Below are positions 1-13,370 of a stretch of DNA of 64,000 nt, in pieces. The position numbers were made by a program, and so were the translations under genes. The notes beneath the pieces are model-generated. The model saw nothing but the letters and a program-made list of their open reading frames with translations, was not told where the DNA came from and did no database searches. Source of the stretch: Paramecium pentaurelia (Eukaryota; Ciliophora; Oligohymenophorea; Peniculida; Parameciidae). Within the stretch, counting starts at the first letter, position 1; every line of letters starts with the position of its first letter. The stretch spans positions 11,001 to 75,000 of the forward strand of contig CAJJDO010000042.1 in assembly GCA_905183005.1 (NCBI GenBank). Direction: 5' to 3'.

Positions 1-72
1 CCCAACCCCAAACCCAAACCCAAACCCAAACCCAAACCCAAACCCAAACCCAAACCCAAACCCAAACCCAAA
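1..72. repeat. Macronuclear telomere repeats
   Basis: Bases 1-5 read CCCAA, 6-12 CCCCAAA, and 13-72 are ten perfect CCCAAA units. This is the C-strand of a ciliate telomere of the Paramecium type, so base 1 is at or near the physical chromosome end. Unique sequence starts at 73. The array is unusually uniform for a genus known for mixed CCCCAA/CCCAAA repeats. Confidence 0.97.
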
Positions 73-1985
73 CTATGGGTGGAGAGTTTCCTTTTACCCG
101 CTTAAGGCTTTCACCTTTTCCGAATCTAGCTTCCCTGTGCAACGGATTGGAAAGACAAGTTTGTTGTTCTAGAACGTTCTTTAAAGAGAATTTTTATTAC
201 AATGTAATAAAATTAATATGTCATCAATGATGCGTATTCTTGGGGCACTAATAAAGTCACAGAAGTTTTCACTTAAAAATGGTTCCAATGAAAAAATAAA
301 ATTATTACATTTCATTCAATATTATTATTATTATCATCGGATGAATTGATTTATCAGGCTAAGTCAAAAGAATTCATGGCCTCATCATATTTATTGATGT
401 TGTTTAAAATAAATGAAAAATTATATGAGTTTAATGAATGGCTTTTCAATTTATTAAAAATTCAATCCTTTCTAATAATAGACTTGATCTTGATTATTAC
501 CTATCCATAAGGAATGATTAAATTCTGCTAATGCTTATTTATATTTTCCATCTTTATATAATTAATCATCATCTATAATTTTAACGTTCTCCCAAGAAAT
601 AAGGGAATATATGATTCCATATCTAAAGCTATCATTCCCTTGAACTCATATTTTAATGAGTCTATTAATTAATTTATAAATTGTCATTCCAGTTGAATTA
701 GTTTAGTCTCATTTTAGAATAAAATCTATTGTAATATCTTATTTATTTATAATATCAATAGTATTAGGATGATATTTTTTATAAGAATTAACCTGTAATT
801 GAAATGAAATTTTACTTCCTCCAGTCTTCTTCTTAGGGTGATATTTTTTAAAGGAATTGATTTCACTTTTCAATTTTAGATACTCTCTTTTAATTTGAGT
901 TAATTTTGTAATTTTTATAAATTATTGTCAGTTTTCACTAATAATTTATTAATTAACTTTTTGAAGTAGGTCATTTCTTTTAATTTTTTAGAGAGTTGAT
1001 ATTCTTGTAGAATCTATTGTAATAGAAATTCTTATATAGTTTCAAACTTAAGACAATATGGTCTGTGATATATTTATGAATCCATTAATAAAATTGTAAC
1101 AATATTGAAGAGTTTAAAGACAATCAATATGAACTCAAAATCCTAAATTTGCTTCTCCAAGATGATTTTCATAATGACATTGATTCTCAGTCATTAATGT
1201 AATAATTATTTTATTTCTAAATATATAAATTATTAAGTCTTTGCTAAATAATATATAATTCTATTTTAATAATCAAGTTATTCATAAGAGACAGAATAAG
1301 CCAAAATCTACAATAATATTACTTATAATACAGAATGCAATTAAAATTATTTTGCTCTTTATCATCTGATCATTCACTATTAATAATTTTTTTTTGATCT
1401 AGTTTAACATTAAGTTGTGATTTGATCGATAATATAATGTTGTAAATATATATTAAGTTAAATATGTGAACAAAGGATTTTGTTGACCTAATTTAAAAAA
1501 ATGAGGATAATAAGTTGTGAAAGGACAATACTCAAAAATAGTTTATAATCCAATTTAAGTATTATTTGGAAATTAAATTACATCTAAAATAATGAAAGCT
1601 AAACTTGACATACTTTCCATAGAAATCATTATAATATCAAGAATAATCTTATTTTATTATATCATAAAGTCTTATGTATTATCGACTTTTCTATATCAAC
1701 TTATAAAATTGGATCTTATATTGGTTGAATAAACTTGATGTTAATTTAATATTTAGAATAGCTAAAGTAAATAGTTATATTATTAATGCTATCGATCGTT
1801 AAGAGATACTGAGTTTAAGGAGAAATTTTGAATAAAAGATTATCTTCAATAACTAGTTGTGTCTACATTTTAACTTATAAAGGAAAGTTAATTCTAATAA
1901 TTTAATTGAACTGGCTTTATAAGAGAAGAACTGAGAATTGAACTTCTTAGCTTCAATGTATTTGTATAAACTTAATGAGTTTCAT
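73..1985. other. Subtelomeric gene-free stretch
   Basis: AT-rich sequence next to the telomere with no open frame that can be joined into a recognisable protein under the ciliate code. The first ~110 bases after the telomere are less AT-rich than the rest. A short minus-strand stretch around 360-540 reads like protein for about 45 codons before breaking, and a second around 800-840 is lysine-rich. Both look like worn gene scraps rather than genes. Confidence 0.6.
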
Positions 1986-4330
1986 AATTTATTCATTGAT
2001 ACAAATCCTCCATATCACAAAATGAAGAACATCCAGCTCCTCCAAAAATATTTCATCATCACACTCTTCAGATTTATTGACTAGAAGTCCATTCCCACAT
2101 TAATTTATACATAAATTATAAATTAGCAATTGATTTTCTCTACAACTTAAAGTAGAATATTCTTGAAACTTGTAATTGGAACTCAATGTTTTGATCATTT
2201 TTATACGAATTTATTTACAAAATTTTTTAAGTTCAATATCTAAAATGTAAAATTTATCCTCATGCATTATACATTAATTTTATTAACATTCAACACAACT
2301 TTAAATTTTCATCATATGATTGATCATTTCCATCATGACCTTTCTTATAAACCCTCTATCGAAATACTGCCTCCACATTTGCACTTAAACTATTAATTAA
2401 TTAAAAATACCAATTATTAGCTAAACATTAATTCTATACATTATCCAGAAAGCATATAATACATCCAAATTCAGAAAACAGGTGTATATATGGGATACAT
2501 CATAAAGTATTCAATTTCCATCATCAAGTAACTCAGGTTCAACTATTTGGTTAAAATGCATATTTATAAAATAAATATTCCATCTAACAAACCTCACAGA
2601 CAAACTAATTATAAACTCTACAAATAGAATTAAAGTTAGACAATTAGAGTTGATATATTAAATAATTGAGTCAAAAACTTCAGTACCTAAAATTTATCCA
2701 TCTTCACATTCTTATTCACAGCCATTATTAATTAAATTATAACCAAATTAACAGTTAATAAATTAGCCATAATTACAAACTTGACAATACAAATTTACAA
2801 TATCTATATCATCGATCCTCAAATTCCCTACAATTAAATGTCACCATTTTAGTAAAGCAAGCAAAGTTTTGAAATTCTTATTCGCAAAAATTGAACAAAT
2901 CATAGAATATAAATTTGAATTAAAGCATTATTCTTTTTCTTTAGCAACTATTCCATCTTTACATATAAATTCACATTTAGCTCCTTTTAAATGCCAACCA
3001 TTTTTTTCATCATATATATATCAAATCCCTTAATTTCAATGAATACAAAGATTATAATATTTAAATTAAAAAAGATGATATCCATCAAAAATATTATCAT
3101 CATCTCATTATTCATTTTTTATTACCAGTAAAAATTGATATGCAATTAGTAATAGCCTTAATTAATTAATAATTCTCTTTGCTTTGATAACATTTACCTT
3201 TAAAACAAATTAACATTCATCTTTACTTGTAAATTAACATTAATGATATTCCTCAAATGAATCATTTTTACCATCATCAAAATCTTATTCAACAACTATG
3301 TTTAATCTCCACAAATTGATAGATATGATAGATTTAATTTGTAATCAAAATAGCCAGGCCAACATAAACATAAATTTTTTAAATGCTTCTATAAAGTTAT
3401 TGAAGAACAAGAAAGAAAATTATACTTAGAACTACCGTCAAAATGTTCACACAAGTTATTACATTAAACACAAAAATTCACTTATACAAAAGTAAATGGC
3501 TTACCTAAACATAGACCATTATATAATTAGAATTGATACATTAAGTTCAATCTTCAGCACTTACAGATAAATGCATTTAGATTGATAGCAATTATTACAA
3601 GTATAAGTTTCTGTTTATTCATTAAAGTATGAATATTAATTGTTACTACAAACTGAAATTTTATAACTTGACTACCAAAAATTACATAAACTTGGACTCA
3701 ATAAACTTACAAAAAAAAGATTGATTAAATTTACTTGGTGAGCAAGAATTAAATTATCTGGGATTTCACAGAATCCTTGTAGTATATACTAGTATAAGGT
3801 ATTATGATAAATTAATTCAAATGTATCTATAAGGAAATTAGTAATTCTAGGGTTTTAGTCCAGCTAGTTATGATTCTCCTCCATAATATACATATGGTCC
3901 AGAAAATAAGCTGTTAAAAAGCACCTATTTTTTAGTAAAAAATACTACCATAAATATCACCATATGGAGAATTAAGTTAGATAGAAACTGCATCATTAAG
4001 TTTTAGACAGTGTCTTGATTTCTGATCCATAATTCCAAATTAATAAACTTAAGAAACAGAAATGTTCAATTAGTTGCAAAATGATAGGATGGGTTTGTTA
4101 CTATATCATAAATTAATTTAAATTTTGAATTGACACAGTCAAATAATACAATCCTATCTATATCTTGAATTTACAATATCATTTTCACTCTACATAAAAT
4201 GATATTTTCATGATCTACACTATTTATGAGTGTATAAAACACGCAATTTCACATTAAATTTTTCTATATTTAGTACTCAGTTACACAAAATAAACATTTA
4301 TAATTATCAGAACAAATCTCACAATTATAA
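1986..4330 (-). pseudogene. Decayed cysteine-rich (CDDGN-type) gene
   Basis: Reading the minus strand, pieces of a cysteine-rich protein appear in changing frames with TGA stops between them. Four remnants of the motif CDDGN...DGC are visible at about 2040-2070 (EECDDE), 2306-2350 (HDGNDQSYD), 3071-3116 (CDDDNIFDG) and 3246-3296 (DFDDGKNDS). A piece near 2945-2985 reads CEFICKDGI, close to the matching part of the intact gene at 8849-12853. That intact gene belongs to the same family, with the repeat found in Myxococcus-type cysteine-rich/DUF4215 domains. No single frame stays open, so I call it a pseudogene; its limits are approximate. Confidence 0.6.
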
Positions 4331-5356
4331 TAAAAAAATTTAAGTCAATTGTGAGACTTTCAAAAACTTCATAATTCATCTTCATAGATTTTTATATATA
4401 AGTATAAATTACTATTAAATAACCCAAAAAATTAAAATTTAGAAATGTAATTTTTATAACCATCGAAATTCCAGATAATTAAGTCTTTTTTAAATTATAT
4501 CAAATTTAAAATAATTTACAACAATACTTTCAAAGAACTTAATTTTATTTGATAGAAATACTAAAGTACCTACATTTAACATTTATCATCATTTAATTTC
4601 TGATAAGTTAGGCTCTTTGTGAAGCACATATTCTTTCCAATGTTTAGATTTTTAGCCATCAAATACCGTTGGTATATTGTACACAGCTGTTTCAACAGAC
4701 AGAATCAATCAATTAATGTAGAGCAGATCCCTCATAATTTAGGCCTTCCCTGACTGAATATTTTGATGAACTAAAAGCAATTATATTTACAGTTAAATCA
4801 ATTCATAAAAAATTAATTCAAACCCCAAAGGTTATGACCAATCTATTGAGCATCAAGAAAATTGAAATTTATTTAGTAAACTTATTATTAAAGAAAAAAA
4901 ATACAGATTGAAATATTCAAACACCAAAAAAATATGTTTAACTAATTTCCATACTCAAAATTTCCAAAGAATTCCAATTATATCTATTGAAAGAAGAATA
5001 AAAAAAGTGAACTTCATTTGATTGTTTTTATTATGCAGATTATCTAATATGAACTCATATTATATAATAATAATTCAAACCTAAAAGAAAAAAATCTATG
5101 ATATTTTTATTGTGTATATTCATTTTATAAACACAAATACCTTTATTAAAAATTTATTATTTAATATCCCTCATTAATAATTAATATTTATTAATCTTCT
5201 TAATTGGTAAATTTACAGATATTCAGTTCTTTTCAATATACATTCAATCTCTTAAAAAGTCCTTACTCCTCAGTTTTCCCTAATTTTAAAATTTTAAACC
5301 TATACAACTTTATCCCAGACCAAATTACCAATTTAATTATAATACCAAATATTCAT
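4331..5356. other. Subtelomeric stretch without a gene
   Basis: No gene supported. A minus-strand piece at about 4640-4770 keeps a protein-like frame for some 25 codons and may be the worn 5' end of the decayed cysteine-rich gene. The plus-strand open frame at 5204-5395 has no family features and runs into the duplicated segment, so I treat it as chance. Confidence 0.5.
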
Positions 5357-6434
5357 AATAACGAAGAGATCCCATCATCTCACCCACCGTACTAGAGTAT
5401 AAATTGAAGCTTTTCCTCCCTCATTGGAGTACAAAGTATTTATAAAGGAAAAATTTCTGAATTAATCATACAAATATAAATACTTTATAATTAAATTTGA
5501 ATTGGTGATATGAAAAAAGAATTATATTGAATGTTCCAATTATTTAGAGAAATTTAAAATGAACCTTAGGTCCTATATTTAAATATTAATGGAAGAAAAA
5601 TTTGCTATCCTGGATTAGTTTTATTTGGATTTTGTATTCGATTCACTTTATATCTGTTGATTTTTATTAAAAAGAAAAGATTTAATATGATTTAATTAGA
5701 AAGCATAGAAGTGATAGAAAATTGAATTCAAATTTTATAATTTTACAGGCTTTCTATTCAAACGAATAGAAATTTATATTCAATCCAATTTGTTCACGTC
5801 CAAATTTTAAGTCAGAATGATGATAAAAAAATTTATTATTATTCTATTGTATAATATTTGAAAATTTCTTTAGTGTATTAAATTTTCTATTTTTTAAATA
5901 TTTCAATTTTAAGACTTACTTTTGATGATGTCTTCTGCTGGTTTGAAATTTATATATGTTCAAAGTTTTATAAAAATATTGGAATATTAGATATCAAATT
6001 AAAAAGTTGTTAAAGACATTTTAACCAACTTATCAATTATGAAAAAAATTTCTTAATTAACCCAATCCAAATTTTTTTTCTTAATTAAATTATTTCATTA
6101 AATTAAACATAATAGTAAATTACTTAAAATGTAAAATATCAATATTATAACTTTGGATATAGTTTATTGTTAAATAGTAATATTAACATAAATTACTCAA
6201 ATAGACTTAATTTACCATAATTTTTCATAGGTGAAAATGATGCAATGCTAGCCATTTATTTAATTTGAGCTACTTAATTTATTCAACTTTAGACAAATGC
6301 TTTTAATTTCCTAATTAATTGAGACCAACCTTTTCCAGCTACAAAAAGTTAAACCACTTAAAGAAATTATAATTTGTAAATTATATAATATATATTTTAA
6401 GACTCCTTTATATAAACTATTGATATGATTGATA
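5357..6434 (+). repeat. First copy of 1078-base duplicated segment
   Basis: Bases 5357-6434 match 6436-7513 at a constant offset of 1079. The only differences I noticed are two adjacent bases (AA at 5434-5435, GC at 6513-6514). No gene is visible inside. It ends directly at the N at 6435, the pattern expected when two contigs overlap but were laid end to end. Confidence 0.95.
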
Positions 6435-6435
6435 N
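6435..6435. other. Assembly gap (single N)
   Basis: A single N separates the two copies of the 1078-base segment and marks a contig join. Confidence 0.97.
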
Positions 6436-7513
6436 AATAACGAAGAGATCCCATCATCTCACCCACCGTACTAGAGTATAAATTGAAGCTTTTCCTCCCT
6501 CATTGGAGTACAGCGTATTTATAAAGGAAAAATTTCTGAATTAATCATACAAATATAAATACTTTATAATTAAATTTGAATTGGTGATATGAAAAAAGAA
6601 TTATATTGAATGTTCCAATTATTTAGAGAAATTTAAAATGAACCTTAGGTCCTATATTTAAATATTAATGGAAGAAAAATTTGCTATCCTGGATTAGTTT
6701 TATTTGGATTTTGTATTCGATTCACTTTATATCTGTTGATTTTTATTAAAAAGAAAAGATTTAATATGATTTAATTAGAAAGCATAGAAGTGATAGAAAA
6801 TTGAATTCAAATTTTATAATTTTACAGGCTTTCTATTCAAACGAATAGAAATTTATATTCAATCCAATTTGTTCACGTCCAAATTTTAAGTCAGAATGAT
6901 GATAAAAAAATTTATTATTATTCTATTGTATAATATTTGAAAATTTCTTTAGTGTATTAAATTTTCTATTTTTTAAATATTTCAATTTTAAGACTTACTT
7001 TTGATGATGTCTTCTGCTGGTTTGAAATTTATATATGTTCAAAGTTTTATAAAAATATTGGAATATTAGATATCAAATTAAAAAGTTGTTAAAGACATTT
7101 TAACCAACTTATCAATTATGAAAAAAATTTCTTAATTAACCCAATCCAAATTTTTTTTCTTAATTAAATTATTTCATTAAATTAAACATAATAGTAAATT
7201 ACTTAAAATGTAAAATATCAATATTATAACTTTGGATATAGTTTATTGTTAAATAGTAATATTAACATAAATTACTCAAATAGACTTAATTTACCATAAT
7301 TTTTCATAGGTGAAAATGATGCAATGCTAGCCATTTATTTAATTTGAGCTACTTAATTTATTCAACTTTAGACAAATGCTTTTAATTTCCTAATTAATTG
7401 AGACCAACCTTTTCCAGCTACAAAAAGTTAAACCACTTAAAGAAATTATAATTTGTAAATTATATAATATATATTTTAAGACTCCTTTATATAAACTATT
7501 GATATGATTGATA
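6436..7513 (+). repeat. Second copy of 1078-base duplicated segment
   Basis: Near-identical to 5357-6434. Begins immediately after the N. After 7513 the sequence continues into new DNA leading to the Nudix gene, so this copy joins the right-hand contig. Confidence 0.95.
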
Positions 7514-7587
7514 TTTAAAGAGCTTTAAAACAATTAAATGATTTTGAAATATTAATAATATAATTTTGCATATTTATTGATAATACT

Positions 7588-8000
7588 TCATATTGATTCA
7601 AGTAAAGTCTTGCTTATAATTTGTAAGTCAGGAGTAAATTTTCGTTTTTCCATTAAAAAAAAGTCCCGAATCTGAAAATATTGAAATTCAATTTTTTCCT
7701 ATGGAATTTCTTCTTTAACAATATAGCAAACTTTTGTATATAGTACATAATTCTCTATAAAATTTAGAGTTTTACATATTTCTTGATTATTTAAATTACT
7801 ACTGGTTAATAAACATTAACTATCAATCCAACTTCTTCTAAAATTTCTCTTTTAATTGCATCATCTATTGATTCGTTTATTTCAATTTTTCCTCCAGGCA
7901 AGGTCCATCTATTTTTGTAAGGTGCCTTCTCTCTTTTTATTAATAAAAGACTTTAATCCTTAATAATTAGCCCTGATACGCCTCTTCTTAAGGAATTCAT
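7588..8000 (-). CDS. Nudix hydrolase
   Basis: Spliced product of 129 residues. Residues ~30-65 hold a complete Nudix box: GGKIEINE, seven residues, then REILEEVGL, fitting GX5EX7REUXEEXGU with all metal-binding glutamates. Family members hydrolyse nucleoside diphosphate derivatives; the substrate cannot be told from sequence. The start at 8000 gives MNSLRRGVSG, right for the first strand of the fold. A 23-base intron at 7753-7775 (GTAAA...AGAG) is needed to join the frames before a hydrophobic strand; its acceptor, GAG, is unusual. Without it the gene would carry one frameshift. Stop TGA at 7588-7590. It stands alone in the subtelomere, 75 bases from the duplicated segment. Confidence 0.8.
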
Positions 8001-8848
8001 TAGAAATAATAAATAAAATAAATATATAACATAAAGACAACTTTTGATTTAAGTTTATAAAGAACATAATTTAGAATGATTTGATGGGTAAATGCTTGAT
8101 TATGAATAAATAAAAAAGAATAATTTAGAAATAACTACATATAATAAGTATTCATAAACACACATATTTAATTTGCTTTCCTTTATCAAAGAACATTGTC
8201 TACTGATAAATCAATTCAAAGAAATCATTGAACAAGAAGAAATTGTGAGGAATTTTAGAAATCAAAATTTTTTTAAGGTAAAATAATGAATATGAAAATA
8301 TTCTTTAAATAATTAGTTGCAATTAAATTTTGTTAATTTTTTCATTTATAATTTAATTTTGAATAACAGGGTCTAGTACACATTAAAATGATTTTAAAAT
8401 TTCATTCCTATAAAAATATTTATTCAATTTCAATTTTCAATTTCCAAAAGATTATTTTCCAGAATGATAATATTTTAAATAATTACGTTAATCATAAGCT
8501 AAATCAATATTTTTAACAAAGTTTTTTTAACTTTTCTATTTTAGAATTTTATGTAAATATAGTTAAATGATAGTATATTCTCAAAAATAAATAAAAATTT
8601 TAAAACTAAGCTTTATAAATAAAAGGCACACGAAAATAAAAGCTGTTCCATCAATGATATTTTAGTAGAAAATAGAGAAACAAACCTTTTATTGATTCAT
8701 CTTTATCTCTATCTGCAAAGAAGTCAGTTGATTGCATCATTAATTAAAATATAAAAACTTATTTTATTGGTTTTATATAAGGATACATTATCAAATATAA
8801 GATGAATAATATAATTAAAATATCCCTAACTTCAAAAAGAGAGAAAGC
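8001..8848. other. Intergenic region, 848 bases
   Basis: AT-rich, no open frame of interest on either strand. It separates the Nudix gene and the large cysteine-rich gene, which are transcribed away from each other, so it must hold both promoters; no specific element is recognisable. Confidence 0.6.
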
Positions 8849-11800
8849 ATGATGATCAAGCAATCTATCGTTTATTTCTTGCTATTAGAAATAATTAACA
8901 CTCAATCTTCACATACTTGTCCTACTGGTTGTTCAGCATGCAGTGGAGCTAGTGGCAATTGTAGTGGTTGCTTATCTGGATATTACTTGGTAGGGTAAAA
9001 TTGTAATGCATGCCCAGCAAGTGGTTGTCCACTATGTCAACTACCATGTTCAACATGTGTAACAGGTAGTTCAAATTGTTTAACATGTAATGACTCTGCT
9101 AATTAAGAGTTGTCTGCATGTTAATGCAAAGCAGGATATATAATGAACACCTCAAATTACTTATGCAATTAATGTTAATTTCCATGTGCCACATGTTAAA
9201 CAAATGTTAATTATTGTTTAACATGTGCTTCAACCTATACATTGAACTCTACTAATCATACTTGTGAATGTTAAAATAACTAATATGAGTCGAATAGTAA
9301 TCCTAAAACATGTTAAAATTGTACTAGTCCATGTTAAACTTGTACTTCATCAGATACTTTTTGTACATCTTGTGTATCAGGATTAAACAAAAAACTATTC
9401 AATAATTAATGTGTTTGTGATGATGGCTTTTATGGGAGTGCCACTTGTACAGCTTGTAATAAACCATGCAAAAATTGTAGTTCAAGTACGATATGTACAA
9501 CATGCAATGACCCAATTCACCAAACAGGAACATCATGCACATGTCCAGCAACTTTCTTTATGAATACGTCTTTTATGTGTTAAAGTTGTGTAAGTCCTTG
9601 CTTAAATTGTACTTCAGAATTATTATGTACATCCTGCATTGATAACTATTTCCTTTCTGTAAACTCATGTATATAGTGTAATTTGCCATGTTAAAATTGC
9701 GTTGATCTTGCTACAAAATGTACTTTATGTGCTGATGGATATTTCATGGATAATTTATTAGCTTGTTAACCATGTATATATCCTTGTAGTAAATGTTAAA
9801 ATAATGGTAATTATTGTTTAGATTGTGCATCAACTTATGTGATGAGTACTTCAATCCCAAACACATGTGATTGTCCATATAATTCTATTAAAGTATTAAC
9901 AAATAATCCCATAAATTGTCAACTTTGTACTTAACCATGTGATACATGTTTAGGAACATCAACAAATTGTTTAACATGCTTAGATAATAGTTTAACTATC
10001 AATTCTTCTAATTAATGTGTTTGTAATTCTGGTTATGTTTTTGATAGTAGTTTTCATTGCATACCTTGCTAAAGTCCTTGTTAAACTTGTTCAGGTAATG
10101 ATACTCACTGTGATACTTGCACTGATTCAAATCATTTAATTAATGCAGCATCTCAATGCATTTGTAAGGATACATTTTATTCAAATACCGTTAGTACTTG
10201 TGCATAATGTACATACCCTTGCTAAAAATGTGATGCTAATGGATGTATAACATGCATCGATGTTAATAAAATAGCTAATTCTTCTTAACAATGCGTTTGT
10301 AAACCAGGATTATATGAAGATGGACTTAATTGTTTATAATGTGCTTTTCCTTGTAAAACTTGTGAAATTCAAGAAGATTAATGTTTAACATGTATTGATA
10401 CAAATTAAACCTTAATCAACAACAAATGTGTATGCACAGATGGATATTTTGAAATCAATATGTAATGTTAATAATGTGACATTTAATGTTATACATGCTC
10501 TCAACAACCTGATAACTGCCTTAGTTGTAACGAATAAGCAAATAGAAAACAATAGAAAAATAAATGCGTTTGTTCGGATGGTTATTTTGAAAATGAAAAT
10601 AAAGAGTGTTAGCCATGTAATTCCAATGAGGGTAAAATTAATAAGGATTGCAAATATAAAGACTGCTCTGACAATATTTGGACATAAGGAGAAGATTGTG
10701 ATGATGGGAATAATGAATCTAGAGACGGTTGCTCAAATTGTAAAATTGATAAAGATTATTCTTGTATCAATACCTTACTTGAATCATCATTTTGCTTTAA
10801 ATGTAGTGATAATTGTAAAGAATGTTAAATGAATAAAATCTAAAAATAGGTTGTTTGTATTAAATGTAATTAAGGATATTTCTTATAATAAAACTAATGT
10901 GCTTAATGTGCTGAAAAATGTTTAGATTGCAAAAGCAGTGCTTCAAATTGTATTAGTTGTAGATATTAAACTAAATCAAATGGAACATGTTAATTATGTG
11001 AGAGTACAATTGGTTATTATTCTGATCAAATTAATAATAGATGCTATTCTAAGTGCGGAGATTCATTTAAAACTACAGAAGAAGAATGCGATGATGGTAA
11101 TTTATTATCAGGAGATGGATGCAATTAATATTGTAAAAAGGAGAAATAATTCCTTTGTCAAGATGGAATATGTATTATACCTGAATATCCCATTCCAGTA
11201 TTATTAAGCTATGGAGATACTACCTTATATAATAATAAAAGAAAATTTAAATTAGAATATAATACTCTTTTAAATTTAACTCAAGATAATATTATAGAGA
11301 AGCAGTTAAAATTATATATAAAAAAATAAATGAATATTAATCCAATTGATATTCCTTATATAATAGAAAGATAATATTCATTTAATAATCAAGGTAACAT
11401 TAATTTTTCGGTAAGTGTCGAGATATTATTTAATCGAAGTACAACCAATGAGGAACTTTTAATTAAATATCTTAATGTAGAATAGATTATATCAAATAAA
11501 GGATACTCATAAATATAAAATGAAATTTCGGCTTTAATTCCTAAATTTATTTATATAGATTAAACTGCTGTTGCTTAAGTTGAAATGGCTACATCTAGCA
11601 ATTCAATTTTGTTGTATATTATGGCTTTTATGGCTGGAGGAGCAATTTTGTTTGGTGGTTTAGAAATATTTTATAATTTATTAGATACAATTTAAATGTT
11701 ATCATACTTAAAATACATCAATACTCAATATCCTTATAATCTCGAAACATTTTTTGATTTTTTTGGTTTTGCCTAGCTCAGTTTTATTTCAAAATATTTG

Positions 11801-12853
11801 AATTTATAAGAATAAATTGATCCTTATATTGCTTATGAAAATCTAAAACCTATACCAGAGAAAATATAAATGGATGATTTTAATTCTTTATTTATTATAA
11901 ATGGATCATCAATTGTTTTTGTTTGGCTCACACTTATAGGAATTTATTTGACATCTAAAAATATTCCAAGAATTTTGTCTAAGATTAGATTTAAATATTA
12001 TAACGACATCCCAGAAAAATTAGATTTTGAACTTAAACTCAAGTTTTGGTTGTTAGCTTTAAAAATTTATATTGTTGAACTATGTTCAATGATAGTATCT
12101 GAGTTTTTCTACAGCGGTATTTTAAGAACTTTCATTGCTACTGCTTATGACTATTCATTTTCAATGTCTCTTTAACTTTCAGCATTACAAATAGATTCAT
12201 CAGATGGTCTTGTTGGATTTAGTTCTTTTTTAGCTCTGATGGCTTTAGGAATATATTTATTTACTATCTATTTTGTCACAAAAATATGTGGCGATCCTAA
12301 TTTTAAGTATAAAGAATATTAGAATAAACTTAAGTATTAGTCCCTATTTGAAGGCATTAAAAATGATATCTATAGTAAATATTTTAATGCTATTAGTCTC
12401 ATCTAAAAATTACTTTTCATAATTATCCTGATATTTTGCTATAAATCACCTTTTTATTAGACAATAAATTTAGCACTTTTATCAGTTTTATAAGTTATAT
12501 TTTTATTTCTTTTTAAACCTCTGGATGATAAAAAAGAGTTTATAAAGTAATTTTCATGCGAAATTAATAAAACAATAGCATTATTTTTTATATTAGGGTT
12601 AGTTTATGATTAAGAATCCAAACTTCTAGGTGAAAACATGCGATCGATTATAGGATGGATTTGCATAGGTAATATTAGTTTAATTTTTGCAATTTAAATC
12701 ATAATCGATGCTATTCAATAATGGATGCTCTTAATTAAAAAATATAGGAAGCTAAGAAGATTTGTAGATAAATTTTATCAATACATAGCTCCACAAAAGC
12801 CTAAATAAGTAGATCATCGACTTTTTACATAAGGAACTATAAAAAATACTTGA
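8849..12853 (+). CDS. Cysteine-rich multi-pass membrane protein
   Basis: One uninterrupted ciliate-code frame of 1334 residues, with no intron. It starts MMIKQSIVYFLLLEI, a likely signal peptide, followed by about 750 residues of tandem CxxC...C units of the furin-like/growth-factor-receptor type. Two CDDGN...DGC units (DUF4215/Myxococcus-type repeat) lie at residues ~616-630 and ~745-760. After a cysteine-free region of about 170 residues, the C-terminal third from residue ~917 has around seven or eight hydrophobic segments ending in a basic tail. This extracellular Cys-rich plus multi-pass layout is common in ciliates, with unknown function; a surface receptor or sensor is an inference. A decayed relative lies at 1986-4330. 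Confidence 0.9.
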
Positions 12854-13370
12854 AATTTATTTATTTGATATTTATTAATATTTAATTATATAATCAGAAG
12901 TAATTTTAATAACATTATATGATTAAGAATATTTTCTATTGGATATCAGTTAAGCAAGTCTTTAGTAATTATTTTAATGATGGGAAAGTGAATAATTTAT
13001 GATTCCATGAATTATTCGAGAATGAAATAATAATTAAATAATTAAACGATTTAATTTATAAATTGAAATTATTTTAATAAGATTAATTCTAATTTAATAT
13101 TTTCTTAATTTTAATTTTCATCAAATCTTAACTCTCAAATTTAAATAGTTGAATTATAATAATTAAGTTAAAAATATTTATATATTGAATAATTTTAAAA
13201 TTTCGAGGAGAAATGATCAAAAGAAATAAAAAAATTGAGATTTACATGAAGATAGCATAAATTTCATCATATTTATAAACTATTTTATATCTAAAATAAT
13301 CATGTGATATATTATAAGTTATAATTAAAATGATAGCTTTTAAGAGTGCTATAATTTTAGTATCCTTAAC
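12854..13370. other. Intergenic region, ~520 bases
   Basis: Very AT-rich, no protein-like frame seen on either strand. It lies between the 3' end of the cysteine-rich gene and the decayed 3' part of the surface-antigen-like pseudogene on the other strand. Confidence 0.55.

Noticed and set aside
5357..7513. Genuine tandem duplication or mobile element.
   Set aside because: No inverted ends, no coding content, and the copies abut an assembly N; contig overlap explains it better.
7588..8000. Nudix gene read as frameshifted.
   Set aside because: A 23-base GT-AG segment at 7753-7775 joins the two good frames precisely before a conserved strand, so an intron is the simpler account.
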